Assembly (NCBI RefSeq): GCF_032464895.1
Contig: NZ_JAWDIC010000003.1
Coordinates: forward strand, 248,001 to 312,000
Origin: Phycicoccus sp. M110.8
GTDB taxonomy: Bacteria; Actinomycetota; Actinomycetes; Actinomycetales; Dermatophilaceae
Length of the DNA stretch: 64,000 bases
Reading direction: 5' to 3'
Positions 36,022-44,161 of this stretch are shown in pieces (the first letter of the stretch is position 1; every line of letters begins with the position of its first letter). The translations under genes and the position numbers were made by a program. Under the pieces are notes generated by a model, which was not told the origin of the DNA, did not search any database, and saw only the letters and a program-made list of their open reading frames with translations.

Positions 36022-36846
36022 TCAGGCCTCCTCAGTGGCAGCCGGTGCGCTCGCCTCGGGGGCGGTCGCCTCGGCGGCGGTCGTCTCGGTGGCGGCCGGG
36101 GCGGCCTCGGTCCGCTCGCGACGGGCGCGGGCGGGACGGTCGGCCCCGTCACGGCGCGGGCCACGGCTCGGGCGCGGGGCAGCAGCCTGCTGCTGGGCCA
36201 GCTCGCGAGCGGTCACGTCACCCTTGTAGATCCACACCTTCACGCCGATGCGGCCGAAGGTGGTGCGGGCCTCGTAGAAGCCGTAGTCGATGTTCGCGCG
36301 CAGGGTGTGCAGCGGCACGCGACCCTCGCGGTAGAACTCGGTGCGCGACATCTCGGCGCCGCCGAGGCGACCGGACACCTGGACACGGATGCCCTTGGCG
36401 CCGGCGCGGGTGGCGGACTGCATGCCCTTGCGCATCGCGCGACGGAAGGAGACACGGGCCGAGAGCTGCTCGGCGATGCCCTGGGCGACCAGCTGCGCGT
36501 CGATCTCGGGGTTCTTGACCTCGAGGATGTTCAGCTGCACCTGCTTGCCCGTGAGCTTCTCGAGCTCGCCGCGGATGCGGTCGGCCTCGGCGCCACGGCG
36601 ACCGATGACGATGCCCGGGCGCGCCGTGTGGATGTCCACGCGGACGCGGTCACGGGTGCGCTCGATCTCGACGCGGGAGATGCCGGCCCGCTCCATGCCC
36701 TCGGACATGAGCTTGCGGATCGCCACGTCCTCCTTGACGTAGTCGCGGTAGCGCTGGCCCTCCTTGGTGGAGTCAGCGAACCAGCGGCTCTTGTGCTCGG
36801 TGGTGATGCCGAGGCGGAAGCCGTGCGGGTTGACCTTCTGGCCCAT
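36022..36846 (-). CDS. rpsC: 30S ribosomal protein S3
   Basis: S3 forms the mRNA entry site and has helicase-related contacts. The 274-residue protein has an N-terminal KH domain ([20 protein letters not shown]) and the S3 C-terminal domain ([20 protein letters not shown]). After about residue 215 an Arg/Ala/Glu-rich tail ([20 protein letters not shown]) extends it, in the manner of actinobacterial S3. Its ATG overlaps the rplV stop as TAATG. Confidence 0.98.
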   Translation of the reverse strand: MGQKVNPHGFRLGITTEHKSRWFADSTKEGQRYRDYVKEDVAIRKLMSEGMERAGISRVEIERTRDRVRVDIHTARPGIVIGRRGAEADRIRGELEKLTGKQVQLNILEVKNPEIDAQLVAQGIAEQLSARVSFRRAMRKGMQSATRAGAKGIRVQVSGRLGGAEMSRTEFYREGRVPLHTLRANIDYGFYEARTTFGRIGVKVWIYKGDVTARELAQQQAAAPRPSRGPRRDGADRPARARRERTEAAPAATETTAAEATAPEASAPAATEEA

Positions 36847-37247
36847 TAGCGGGTGCCTCCCTTGGTGGTCTTCGGCGTGACGACCACGGTGATGTGGCTG
36901 GTGCGCTTGTTGATGCGGGCCGCGCGGCCCTGGGCGCGCGGCCGGAACCGCTTCATCGTCGGGCCCTCGTCCACGAAGGCAGCGCTGACGACGAGGTTGC
37001 GCTCGTCGAACGCCTCCGACGCCTTGTCCGCCTTGACCCGGGCGTTGGCGACGGCGCTCTCGAGCACCTTCTTCACCGGGTCGGACGCGGACTGCGGCGC
37101 GAAGGTGAGCACCGCGACGGCCTCGGTGACCTGCTGGCCACGGATGAGGTCGACCATGCGGCGGGCCTTCATCGGCGTGACGCGCACGTGGCGCGCGACG
37201 GCCTTGGCTTCCATCACGTTGTCCTTGTTCTCAGTGGAGGCGGCCAT
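36846..37247 (-). CDS. rplV: 50S ribosomal protein L22
   Basis: L22 lines the peptide exit tunnel with its beta-hairpin. The 133-residue sequence has [20 protein letters not shown] and [20 protein letters not shown]. The tunnel-tip region shows no insertion, so macrolide resistance from L22 is not suggested. ATG 37247 overlaps the rpsS stop (TGATG), while an ATG at 37214 with AAGGA 8 nt upstream would trim 11 residues; the N-terminus is therefore uncertain. Confidence 0.97.
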   Translation of the reverse strand: MAASTENKDNVMEAKAVARHVRVTPMKARRMVDLIRGQQVTEAVAVLTFAPQSASDPVKKVLESAVANARVKADKASEAFDERNLVVSAAFVDEGPTMKRFRPRAQGRAARINKRTSHITVVVTPKTTKGGTR

Positions 37248-37528
37248 CAGCGACGACGCCCCTTCTTGTCTTCCTTCACGTGACCCTTGAACGTGCGGGT
37301 CGGCGCGAACTCACCGAGCTTGTGGCCGACCATCGACTCGGTGACGAACACCGGGACGTGCTTGCGGCCGTCGTGCACGGCGAAGGTGTGGCCGAGCATG
37401 TCGGGCGAGATGACCGACCGACGCGACCAGGTCTTGATGACGTTCTTCGAACCCGCTTCGTTCTGGGCGTCCACCTTCTTCTGCAGGTGGTCGTCGATGA
37501 AGGGGCCCTTCTTCAGACTGCGAGGCAT
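37247..37528 (-). CDS. rpsS: 30S ribosomal protein S19
   Basis: S19 is in the head of the small subunit, paired with S13. The 93-residue sequence starts [20 protein letters not shown], contains [20 protein letters not shown] and ends with the basic tail [11 protein letters not shown]. Length is standard. It lies 15 bp after rplB and is coupled to rplV. Confidence 0.98.
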   Translation of the reverse strand: MPRSLKKGPFIDDHLQKKVDAQNEAGSKNVIKTWSRRSVISPDMLGHTFAVHDGRKHVPVFVTESMVGHKLGEFAPTRTFKGHVKEDKKGRRR

Positions 37529-37543
37529 GTTTCCAGGCTCCTA

Positions 37544-38380
37544 TCAGCGCTTCTTGCCAGTGCGGCGGCGACGGACGATCATCTTGTCGCTCGGCTTGCC
37601 GGGGCGGCGGGTGCGGCCCTCGGCCTGGCCCCAGGGGCTGACCGGGTGGCGACCACCGGAGGTCTTGCCCTCACCACCACCGTGCGGGTGGTCCACCGGG
37701 TTCATGGCGACACCGCGGACGGTCGGGCGCTTGCCCTTCCAGCGCATGCGGCCGGCCTTGCCCCAGTTGATGTTGGACTGCTCGGCGTTGCCGACCTCGC
37801 CGACCGTCGCGCGGCAGCGCAGGTCGACGTTGCGGATCTCACCGGACGGCATACGCAGCTGGGCGTAGGGGCCGTCCTTGGCGACGAGCTGCACGCGCAC
37901 ACCGGCCGAGCGGGCGATCTTCGCACCGCCACCGGGCTTGAGCTCGACGGCGTGGATGACCGTACCGGTCGGGATGTTGCGCAGCGGCAGGCTGTTGCCG
38001 GGCTTGATGTCGGCGCCGGGGCCGTTCTCGATCGCCATGCCCTGCTCCAGGCCGCGGGGGGCCAGGATGTAGCGCTTCTCGCCGTCGGCGTAGTGCAGCA
38101 GCGCGATGCGGGCGGTGCGGTTGGGGTCGTACTCGATGTGAGCGACCTTGGCCGGCACGCCGTCCTTGTCATGGCGACGGAAGTCGATGACGCGGTAGGC
38201 GCGCTTGTGGCCACCACCGATGTGGCGGGTCGTGATCCGGCCGTTGCTGTTGCGGCCGCCGGACTTGCTCAGCGGACGGACCAGCGACTTCTCCGGCGTG
38301 GACCGAGTGACCTCGACGAAGTCGGCAACGCTGGAGCCACGACGCCCGGGCGTCGTCGGCTTGTACTTGCGGATACCCAT
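37544..38380 (-). CDS. rplB: 50S ribosomal protein L2
   Basis: L2 is essential for subunit joining and supports the peptidyl-transferase centre. The 278-residue sequence begins [20 protein letters not shown] and contains the conserved [20 protein letters not shown] with its key histidine, then the end [15 protein letters not shown] 38380 is the true start; the longer frame continues into rplW as a shadow. Spacing to rplW is 35 bp. Confidence 0.98.
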   Translation of the reverse strand: MGIRKYKPTTPGRRGSSVADFVEVTRSTPEKSLVRPLSKSGGRNSNGRITTRHIGGGHKRAYRVIDFRRHDKDGVPAKVAHIEYDPNRTARIALLHYADGEKRYILAPRGLEQGMAIENGPGADIKPGNSLPLRNIPTGTVIHAVELKPGGGAKIARSAGVRVQLVAKDGPYAQLRMPSGEIRNVDLRCRATVGEVGNAEQSNINWGKAGRMRWKGKRPTVRGVAMNPVDHPHGGGEGKTSGGRHPVSPWGQAEGRTRRPGKPSDKMIVRRRRTGKKR

Positions 38381-38415
38381 GTTTCGAAGTTCCTTACGTC
38401 TCTTCAGCGTTCCCG

Positions 38416-38721
38416 TCAGGCGCCGGCACCGAAGATGTCGATCGAGCCCTCGCGGAGGGTGACGATCGCACGCTTGGTGTCCTTGCGCTTGCCGATGCCG
38501 AACCGCGTGCGGCGGGTCTTGCCGGGGCGGTTGAGGGTGTGGACGGAGTCGACCTTGACACCGAAGACGCGCTCGACGGCGATCTTGATCTCGGTCTTGT
38601 TCGCGCGCGGGTCGACGATGAAGGTGTACTTGCCCTGGTCGAGCAGCGAGTACGACTTCTCGGAGACCACGGGCGCGATCAGGATGTCGCGCGGGTCCTT
38701 GCCAGCAGCGAGGGTGCTCAC
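38416..38721 (-). CDS. rplW: 50S ribosomal protein L23
   Basis: L23 is the exit-tunnel dock for trigger factor and SRP. The 101-residue protein has [20 protein letters not shown] and [20 protein letters not shown]. The start is GTG 38721, overlapping the rplD stop as GTGA, so L4 and L23 are translationally coupled. Confidence 0.97.
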   Translation of the reverse strand: MSTLAAGKDPRDILIAPVVSEKSYSLLDQGKYTFIVDPRANKTEIKIAVERVFGVKVDSVHTLNRPGKTRRTRFGIGKRKDTKRAIVTLREGSIDIFGAGA

Positions 38722-39479
38722 TTCGTCTCCTCCTCAGCCGCCTCGGCCTCGGCGGCCTTGGTGGCGGTGGCCTTCTTCGCGGCGGCCTTCTTGGCGGGCG
38801 CCTTCTTCGCGGCCGGCTTCTCGGCGGGCGCCTCGGCGACGACCTCGGCCTCGACGACCTCGGCCTCGACGCCACCGACCGGCTGGGCACCGTTCACGAA
38901 CGCGTCGAGCGCGGCCTTGGTGAAGACGACCTCGTCGGCGCACAGCACGTCGTAGGTGTTGAGCTGGTCGGCCGCGAGCACGTGCACGCCCTCGACGTTG
39001 CGCACCGACTTCAGCGAGACGATGTCGCTGCGGTCGAGCACGACGAGCAGGTTGGTGCGGGTGGTGAGGCCGGCCAGCAGCGCGACGGCGTCCTTGGTGG
39101 ACGGGGCGTCACCGGTGACCAGCGACTCGACCACGTGGACGCGGTCGTGACGGGCCCGGTCGGAGAGGGCGCCGCGCAGGGCGGCGGCCTTCATCTTCTT
39201 GGGGGTCCGCTGGGTGTAGTCGCGCGGCTGCGGGCCGTGGACGGTGCCACCGCCGGCGAACTGCGGCGCGCGGGTCGAGCCCTGGCGGGCGCGACCGGTG
39301 CCCTTCTGGCGGTACGGCTTGCGCCCACCGCCACGGACCTCGCCGCGCGTCTTGGTGGCGTGCGTGCCCTGGCGGGCGGCAGCCATCTGCGCGACGACGA
39401 CCTGGTGGATCAGCGGCACGTTGACCTGGACGTCGAAGATCTCGGCGGGCAGGTCAGCGGCAACGGTCTTGGTAGCCAT
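38718..39479 (-). CDS. rplD: 50S ribosomal protein L4 with Ala/Lys/Glu tail
   Basis: L4 lines the tunnel and, in E. coli, represses the S10 operon. The 253-residue product starts [20 protein letters not shown], with the tunnel-loop region [20 protein letters not shown] intact. After about residue 215 a low-complexity tail ([20 protein letters not shown]) adds some 35-40 residues beyond the usual bacterial length. ATG 39479 gives the family N-terminus. It lies 5 bp after rplC. Confidence 0.97.
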   Translation of the reverse strand: MATKTVAADLPAEIFDVQVNVPLIHQVVVAQMAAARQGTHATKTRGEVRGGGRKPYRQKGTGRARQGSTRAPQFAGGGTVHGPQPRDYTQRTPKKMKAAALRGALSDRARHDRVHVVESLVTGDAPSTKDAVALLAGLTTRTNLLVVLDRSDIVSLKSVRNVEGVHVLAADQLNTYDVLCADEVVFTKAALDAFVNGAQPVGGVEAEVVEAEVVAEAPAEKPAAKKAPAKKAAAKKATATKAAEAEAAEEETK

Positions 39480-39484
39480 GTGGG

Positions 39485-40141
39485 TCAGGCTCCCTTCGCG
39501 GCCGAGCGGACGAGGACCACGCCGCCACGGGGGCCGGGGACGGCGCCCTTGACGAGCAGCAGGCCCTTCTCGGCGTCCACGGCGTGGATCTGCAGGTTCT
39601 GGGTGGTCTGGCGCACGCCGCCCATGCGGCCGGCCATGCGCATGCCCTTGAAGACACGGCCCGGGGTGGCGCAGCCACCGATCGAGCCCGGCTTGCGGTG
39701 GTTGCGGTGCGCACCGTGCGAGGCGGACACGCCCTTGAAGCCGTGACGCTTCATGACACCGGCGAAGCCCTTGCCCTTGGTGGTGCCGGTGACGTCGATG
39801 TCCTGGCCCGCCTCGAAGCTCTCGACCGTGACCTCCTGGCCGAGCGTGTACTCGGCGGCGTCGGCGGTGCGGAGCTCGACGAGGTGGCGACGCGGCGTCA
39901 CGCCGGCCTTCTCGAAGTGGCCGGTGAGCGGCTTGGTGACCTTGCGCGGGTCGATCGCGCCGAAGCCGATCTGGACCGCGGCGTAGCCGTCGGTGTCGGC
40001 GTCGCGGACCTGGGTCACGACGCAGGGACCGGCCTGGATGACGGTGACGGGGACGAGCCGGTTGTCGGCGTCCCACACCTGGGTCATCCCGAGCTTGGTG
40101 CCCAGGACGCCCTTCACGGTCTTGGTAGCAGTGGTGGTCAT
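39485..40141 (-). CDS. rplC: 50S ribosomal protein L3
   Basis: L3 is an assembly initiator reaching the peptidyl-transferase centre. The 218-residue sequence has [20 protein letters not shown] near the start and the loop [20 protein letters not shown] that points toward the A site. Length is normal. It follows rpsJ by 10 bp and is separated from rplD by 5 bp. Confidence 0.98.
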   Translation of the reverse strand: MTTTATKTVKGVLGTKLGMTQVWDADNRLVPVTVIQAGPCVVTQVRDADTDGYAAVQIGFGAIDPRKVTKPLTGHFEKAGVTPRRHLVELRTADAAEYTLGQEVTVESFEAGQDIDVTGTTKGKGFAGVMKRHGFKGVSASHGAHRNHRKPGSIGGCATPGRVFKGMRMAGRMGGVRQTTQNLQIHAVDAEKGLLLVKGAVPGPRGGVVLVRSAAKGA

Positions 40142-40151
40142 GTCGTCAGCC

Positions 40152-40460
40152 TCAGAGCTTGATCTCGATGTTGACGTCAGCCGGGAGGTCGAGGCGCATC
40201 AGCGAGTCGACGGCCTTGGGCGTCGGGTCGATGATGTCGATGAGGCGCTTGTGGGTGCGCATCTCGAAGTGCTCGCGGCTGTCCTTGTACTTGTGGGGCG
40301 AACGGATGACCACGAAGACGTTCTTCTCCGTGGGCAGCGGCACAGGGCCCACCACCGTCGCACCGGCACGGGTCACCGTGTCGACAATCTTGCGCGCCGA
40401 GTTGTCGATGACCTCGTGGTCATACGACTTCAGTCGGATGCGGATCTTCTGTCCCGCCAT
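40152..40460 (-). CDS. rpsJ: 30S ribosomal protein S10
   Basis: S10 belongs to the head of the small subunit and also pairs with NusB in antitermination. The 102-residue sequence begins [20 protein letters not shown] and ends [19 protein letters not shown]. The region [20 protein letters not shown] is conserved, including the loop where tetracycline-resistance changes occur, and looks wild type. It is the first gene of the superoperon, about 260 nt after the predicted start of the promoter at 40729-40758. Confidence 0.98.
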   Translation of the reverse strand: MAGQKIRIRLKSYDHEVIDNSARKIVDTVTRAGATVVGPVPLPTEKNVFVVIRSPHKYKDSREHFEMRTHKRLIDIIDPTPKAVDSLMRLDLPADVNIEIKL

Positions 40461-40843
40461 CTCCGTTACGTCTCTCTCTCGCCGTACAGCTTGCATGTGG
40501 CCGGCTCACGGACTCCGACCCCCGCGGTCGGGTGTGTCGCACCCGTTCCACGGTCCGACGACATGGGTTTCCCCGGTGTCGTGCGGTTTGTGTCAGATAT
40601 CCGGCGGAGCCGGGGCTTGCGCTTCCCTGGAGTGTCGCCCCTGCCCACGTCGTGGAGCCGGTTCGAGGTGTGTCACCGGGGGTGGCACCACCGACATGGG
40701 TCGGCGACGCGCGTCAAGCAACCGGTCCAGTGTGCCAGAGCCCCCCGCGACCTACCAAATCGGCCCCGGGGCACCCGGCATACGGCCACTCGTGGCGCGT
40801 CGTGCCCGCCTCGACCAGGGTGTGCCGCGCCTGCGCCGGTGCA
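40461..40843 (-). promoter_or_regulatory. rpsJ leader region
   Basis: About 380 bp with no gene that I can support. It contains the candidate rpsJ promoter (40729-40758) and then a leader of about 262 nt. I see no L4-type leader hairpin matching E. coli, and no strong second promoter. Purine-rich GAGAGAGAGACG lies 8-19 nt before the rpsJ ATG and may act as a weak ribosome-binding site. Confidence 0.5.
40729..40758 (-). promoter_or_regulatory. rpsJ (S10 superoperon) promoter
   Basis: On the minus strand TTGGTA (40753-40758) and CACACT (40729-40734) are 18 bp apart. The -35 is within GATTTGGTA, the same GATTTGG context as at rpsL and rplM. The -10 is imperfect (C for T at its first position), so confidence is moderate. 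Confidence 0.5.
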
Positions 40844-40881
40844 CGCCGAGGCCCCCGGGCGGGTGCCCGGGGGCCTCGGCG
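40844..40881 (-). terminator. terminator hairpin after the repeat-protein gene
   Basis: A 17-bp perfect stem (40844-40860 with 40865-40881) with a GGGT loop starts 35 nt after the stop at 40917. It has no U-tract but is very stable and insulates the rpsJ promoter from the upstream genes. Confidence 0.65.
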
Positions 40882-40916
40882 CAGTGTCGTCCCGGAGGGG
40901 TCGACGCGGCTGGTGG

Positions 40917-41489
40917 TCAGGGGCGGGGGCCGCCCAGGACGCCCGCGTCGAACGCCTTGAGCACCGACGCCTTGTCCGCGGCGCTCAGCGTGCCGGCCTT
41001 GACCGCCGCGTCGAGCCGGGTCACCACCTCGGAGCGGTGCTCCGCCTCCCGCTGGGCCCGCACCGAGTCGAGCGCGGCCTGCACCTTGGCCTCGCTCACC
41101 CCGAGCGCCTTGGCCAGGGCCGCGGCCATGGCCTTCTCGCGGGCGGCGCGGTCCGCCTCGGACGGCCTGGCCCCCTGCGCCGGCGGCGTGGACGGCCTCG
41201 TCGACTCCCGGGCCGACTGCAGGGCGGCGGCCAGCTTGGACTCACTCACCCCGAGGGCCTTGGCGAGGGCGGCTGTGTCCATGCCCATGCCGGGCCCTCC
41301 CCGGTGACGACCCGGACCGTGGCCGTCCCCGTCGCCGTCCGGGCGGGGTGCGGCCGGGGCGGTGGTCGCCGTGCCGGTGGTCGGTGTCGGTGTCGAGCTG
41401 GCGAAGGCCTGGCTCGCACCGATCCCCACCGCGACGGCGGCGACGGCGCCGACCGCTGCGACTGTGACTGACCTGCTGACGGGGGCCAT
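40917..41489 (-). CDS. secreted protein with two LAKALGVSE helical repeats, unknown function
   Basis: A 190-residue product of unknown function. Residues 1-30 form a signal peptide (VTVAAVGAVAAVAVGIGASQ, cleavage near AFA-S). A Thr/Pro- and Gly/His-rich linker follows. Two copies of a helical motif, LAKALGVSESKLAAAL (about residues 76-91) and LAKALGVSEAKVQAAL (about 128-143), alternate with charged helices; the C-terminal part has TLSAADKASVLKAFDAG. Such GVSE repeats occur in small exported actinobacterial proteins, but I know no function. ATG 41489 has GAGAGGACG upstream. Tandem 11-bp repeats at 41583-41601 suggest control by a response regulator. Confidence 0.8.
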   Translation of the reverse strand: MAPVSRSVTVAAVGAVAAVAVGIGASQAFASSTPTPTTGTATTAPAAPRPDGDGDGHGPGRHRGGPGMGMDTAALAKALGVSESKLAAALQSARESTRPSTPPAQGARPSEADRAAREKAMAAALAKALGVSEAKVQAALDSVRAQREAEHRSEVVTRLDAAVKAGTLSAADKASVLKAFDAGVLGGPRP

Positions 41490-41582
41490 GGTGACGTCCT
41501 CTCGTGTGGCTTCCCGGCGCCCGGTTGCGGAAGGGCGCCTGTCTCCATGCTGAGGGGGGCGGCTGGCCCCCAGCCGTGCCCG

Positions 41583-41601
41583 ACCTGTCAGGAACCTGTC
41601 A
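41583..41601 (-). promoter_or_regulatory. tandem ACCTGTCA repeats, 11-bp period, upstream of the repeat-protein gene
   Basis: ACCTGTCA occurs at 41583-41590 and again at 41594-41601, one helical turn apart in the same orientation. This is the usual form of an OmpR/PhoB-family response-regulator site. The second copy overlaps the stop codon of the YihY gene, and both lie about 95-110 bp upstream of ATG 41489. Confidence 0.5.
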
Positions 41602-42675
41602 CCGGCCGCTGCTGCCGTCCTGCTCCGCCGACGCGCGCCGGCGCAGCTCACGGCCCTGCGCCACCTGGGCTGCGAGCTTCTCCTCCTTCTTCCTCGAGAC
41701 CCGGGTGTCGCGGGGCGGGAGCTGCAGCGTCTCCTCGGCCACGATGCCCGACTGCAGCTGGCGGGCGCGCTCGAGCTCGGCGTCGACCTCGGCTCCGAAG
41801 AGCAGGGCGAGGTTGGTGATCCAGATCCACAGGAGGAAGACGATGACGCCGGCGAGCGAGCCGTACGTCTTGTTGTAGTTGCCGAAGTTGGCGACGTAGA
41901 ACCCGAACAGGGCGGAGGCCACCACCCAGACGACGATCGCGATGGCCGCCCCCACGCTGATCCAGCGGAACCGCGGCTGCCGGACGTTCGGGGTCGCGTA
42001 GTAGAGCAGCGCGACCAGCAGGACGACGACCACGAGCATGACCGGCCACTTGGCGACGTTCCACACCGTCACGGCCGTGCCGCCGAGGCCGATCGTGTCG
42101 CCGACGGTGCGGGCCACCGGGCCGGTCACGACGAGCCCGACCAGCACGAGCGCGACCAGGACGATGCCGACGAGGGTGACGAGCAGCTGCACGGGGCGCA
42201 GCTTCCAGAACGGTCGCCCCTCGTCGATCTGGTAGACGCGGTTCATGGCCCGGCCGAACGCGCCGACGTACCCGGAGGCCGACCACAGGGCGCCGAGGAC
42301 GCCGACGACCAGGCCCAGGCCCGCCGCGTGGGAGGACGTCATCTGGTCGATGGGGCCGCGCAGCTGGTCGGCCGCGCCGCTCGCCCCGAGCTGGCGCAGC
42401 ATGTCGAGCAGCGTGGAGGTGGTCGACTTCCCCTGCCCGAACACGCCGAGGAGGGACACCAGCGCCAGCAGGCCCGGGAACACCGCGAGCACCGCGTAGT
42501 AGGTGAGCGCCGCCGCGAGGTCGGTGCACTGGTCACGCCCGAACTCGGCCCAGGCCTTTGTCGCCGTGTAGGTCCAGGCCTGGGTGTCCAGCTGCGGGGG
42601 CGAGTCGACCTTCTCCTCGTGCTCCGCCGGTGGCGCGGTGGCACTCCGCCGTGCGCTGCTGCCCTCGTCCGCCAT
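41599..42675 (-). CDS. YihY/BrkB-family inner-membrane protein
   Basis: A 358-residue polytopic membrane protein. After a charged N-terminal segment the family core begins with RDQCTDLAAALTYYAVLAVF, and about six hydrophobic helices follow. The C-terminal part has YKTYGSLAGVI-like sequence (NKTYGSLAGVIVFLLWIWIT) and the last helix enters a charged cytoplasmic tail of about 55 residues. YihY/BrkB proteins were once listed as RNase BN by mistake; their real role is unclear, perhaps transport. AGGAG 5 nt before ATG 42675 fixes the start. It is probably cotranscribed with the repeat-protein gene or read independently. Confidence 0.88.
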   Translation of the reverse strand: MADEGSSARRSATAPPAEHEEKVDSPPQLDTQAWTYTATKAWAEFGRDQCTDLAAALTYYAVLAVFPGLLALVSLLGVFGQGKSTTSTLLDMLRQLGASGAADQLRGPIDQMTSSHAAGLGLVVGVLGALWSASGYVGAFGRAMNRVYQIDEGRPFWKLRPVQLLVTLVGIVLVALVLVGLVVTGPVARTVGDTIGLGGTAVTVWNVAKWPVMLVVVVLLVALLYYATPNVRQPRFRWISVGAAIAIVVWVVASALFGFYVANFGNYNKTYGSLAGVIVFLLWIWITNLALLFGAEVDAELERARQLQSGIVAEETLQLPPRDTRVSRKKEEKLAAQVAQGRELRRRASAEQDGSSGR

Positions 42676-42787
42676 CGTGCTCCTCTCCGGTGCTGTCGGG
42701 GTCCTCCCCCACGTCCTGCCCGTTCCCCGCCGGGCCAAACACGGCGCACCCGGCTCGCGACCGCCGCGGACGCGACAGAATCGGCCC

Positions 42788-44080
42788 ATGACCTCGCCTC
42801 CCGCGGGACCGGGCCGCGCCCGGCAGTCGCTCATCTACCGCGCCGGCGTCCTCGGCCGCCGGCCCGAGGTCCCGACCGACTTCGCCGAGCTGGAGGCACG
42901 GGCCCGGGCACAGATGTCGCCACGCGCCTGGGCGTACGTCGCCGGCGGCGCCGGCGAGGGCTCCACCATGCGTGCCAACCGGGAGGCCTTCGACCGGTGG
43001 CGGATCCTGCCCCGCATGGGCGCGGGCCACGATGACCGGGACCTGTCCGTCGAGCTGTTCGGACGCACTCTGCACACTCCGCTGCTGCTGGCTCCCGTCG
43101 GCGCCGCCGCGCTGGCCCATCGGGACAGTGACCTGCACATCGGCCGCGCAGCCGCGGCGACCGGGGTGCCGTACATCCTGTCCAACCAGGGGTGCTCTCC
43201 CATGGAGGACGTCGCCGCGGCGATGGGCGACGCCACGCGCTGGTTCCAGCTCTACTGGTCGACCGACGAGCCGCTGGTCGACAGCCTGCTGCGGCGGGCG
43301 GAGGCCAGCGGCGCCGAGGCGGTGGTGGTCACGCTCGACACGACGATGCTGGGCTGGCGACCGCAGGACCTCAACCTGGGCAGCCTGCCCTTCAGCCAGG
43401 GCATCGGGATCGCGCAGTACACGTCCGACCCGCGCTTCCGCGAGATCGTGCGCGAACGGGTGGCCGCCGCAGCAGCCGGCGGGGAGAAGGCGGACGTGCA
43501 GGTCACCCTCGGCGCCCTGCGGTCGCTGCTGTCGATCAGCCGCGAGCACCCGGGCAGCACCCGGGCGAACCTGCGTGCCCCCGAGCCGCGAGCCGCCGTG
43601 GAGACGTTCCTCGACATCTACTCCAACCCCGGGCTCACCTGGGAGACGCTCGCCACCGTCAGGGAGCGCACCTCCCTGCCCGTCCTCGTCAAGGGCGTCC
43701 TGCACCCCGACGACGCCCGGCGCGCGGTCGAGGCAGGGATGGACGGCATCGTCGTCAGCAACCACGGCGGCCGGCAGGTCGACGGGGCCATCGCCTCGCT
43801 CGACGCGCTGCCGGCGGTGCGGCAGGCTGTGGGGCCCGACCTGCCCGTGCTGCTCGACAGCGGGGTGCGCACCGGCTCTGACGTGGTCAAGGCCATGGCA
43901 CTCGGCGCGACCGCGGTCCTCCTCGGCCGCCCCTACGTGTACGGGCTGGCGCTGGCCGGCGCCGACGGGGTGCGCGACGTCGTGGACAACGTCCTCGCCG
44001 AGCTCGACCTCACCCTCGGGCTGAGCGGCGTGGGTTCGGTGCGCGACCTCTCCCCCGACCTGCTGGTCCCGGCTCCCTGA
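42788..44080 (+). CDS. FMN-dependent alpha-hydroxy-acid oxidase, probably lactate 2-monooxygenase-like
   Basis: A 430-residue TIM-barrel flavoenzyme. The FMN and substrate residues are clear: LLLAPVGAAALAHRDSD for the flavin, the catalytic His326 in SNHGGRQVDG, Lys in VLVKGVLHPDDA and the C-terminal LDSGVRTGSDVVKAMALGA. The N-terminal GAGEGSTMRANREAF block matches actinobacterial proteins annotated as lactate 2-monooxygenases. It oxidises L-lactate or a related 2-hydroxy acid; oxidase, monooxygenase and dehydrogenase forms cannot be separated by these motifs. CAGAAT ends 6 nt before ATG 42788, so the mRNA may be leaderless. Confidence 0.88.
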   Translation: MTSPPAGPGRARQSLIYRAGVLGRRPEVPTDFAELEARARAQMSPRAWAYVAGGAGEGSTMRANREAFDRWRILPRMGAGHDDRDLSVELFGRTLHTPLLLAPVGAAALAHRDSDLHIGRAAAATGVPYILSNQGCSPMEDVAAAMGDATRWFQLYWSTDEPLVDSLLRRAEASGAEAVVVTLDTTMLGWRPQDLNLGSLPFSQGIGIAQYTSDPRFREIVRERVAAAAAGGEKADVQVTLGALRSLLSISREHPGSTRANLRAPEPRAAVETFLDIYSNPGLTWETLATVRERTSLPVLVKGVLHPDDARRAVEAGMDGIVVSNHGGRQVDGAIASLDALPAVRQAVGPDLPVLLDSGVRTGSDVVKAMALGATAVLLGRPYVYGLALAGADGVRDVVDNVLAELDLTLGLSGVGSVRDLSPDLLVPAP

Positions 44081-44109
44081 GCCGGCTTCCCCGGCACACC
44101 GGGCAATGC

Positions 44110-44145
44110 AAAGGGGCCCCGCAGCCGAAGCTGCGGGGCCCCTTT
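44110..44145. terminator. bidirectional terminator between the lactate-oxidase gene and tuf
   Basis: A perfect 16-bp stem with AAA/TTT ends (44110-44125 with 44130-44145) and a CGAA loop, which reads TTCG on the minus strand. It lies 16 bp from the tuf stop and 29 bp after the oxidase stop. With an A-run and U-run at the base it is the most classical rho-independent terminator in the window. Confidence 0.85.
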
Positions 44146-44161
44146 CGAGCCGTGCGTCAGA

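Noticed and set aside
40917-44080. Genomic island between tuf and rpsJ
   Set aside because: No integrase, tRNA or composition shift is visible, and the genes are ordinary chromosomal families.
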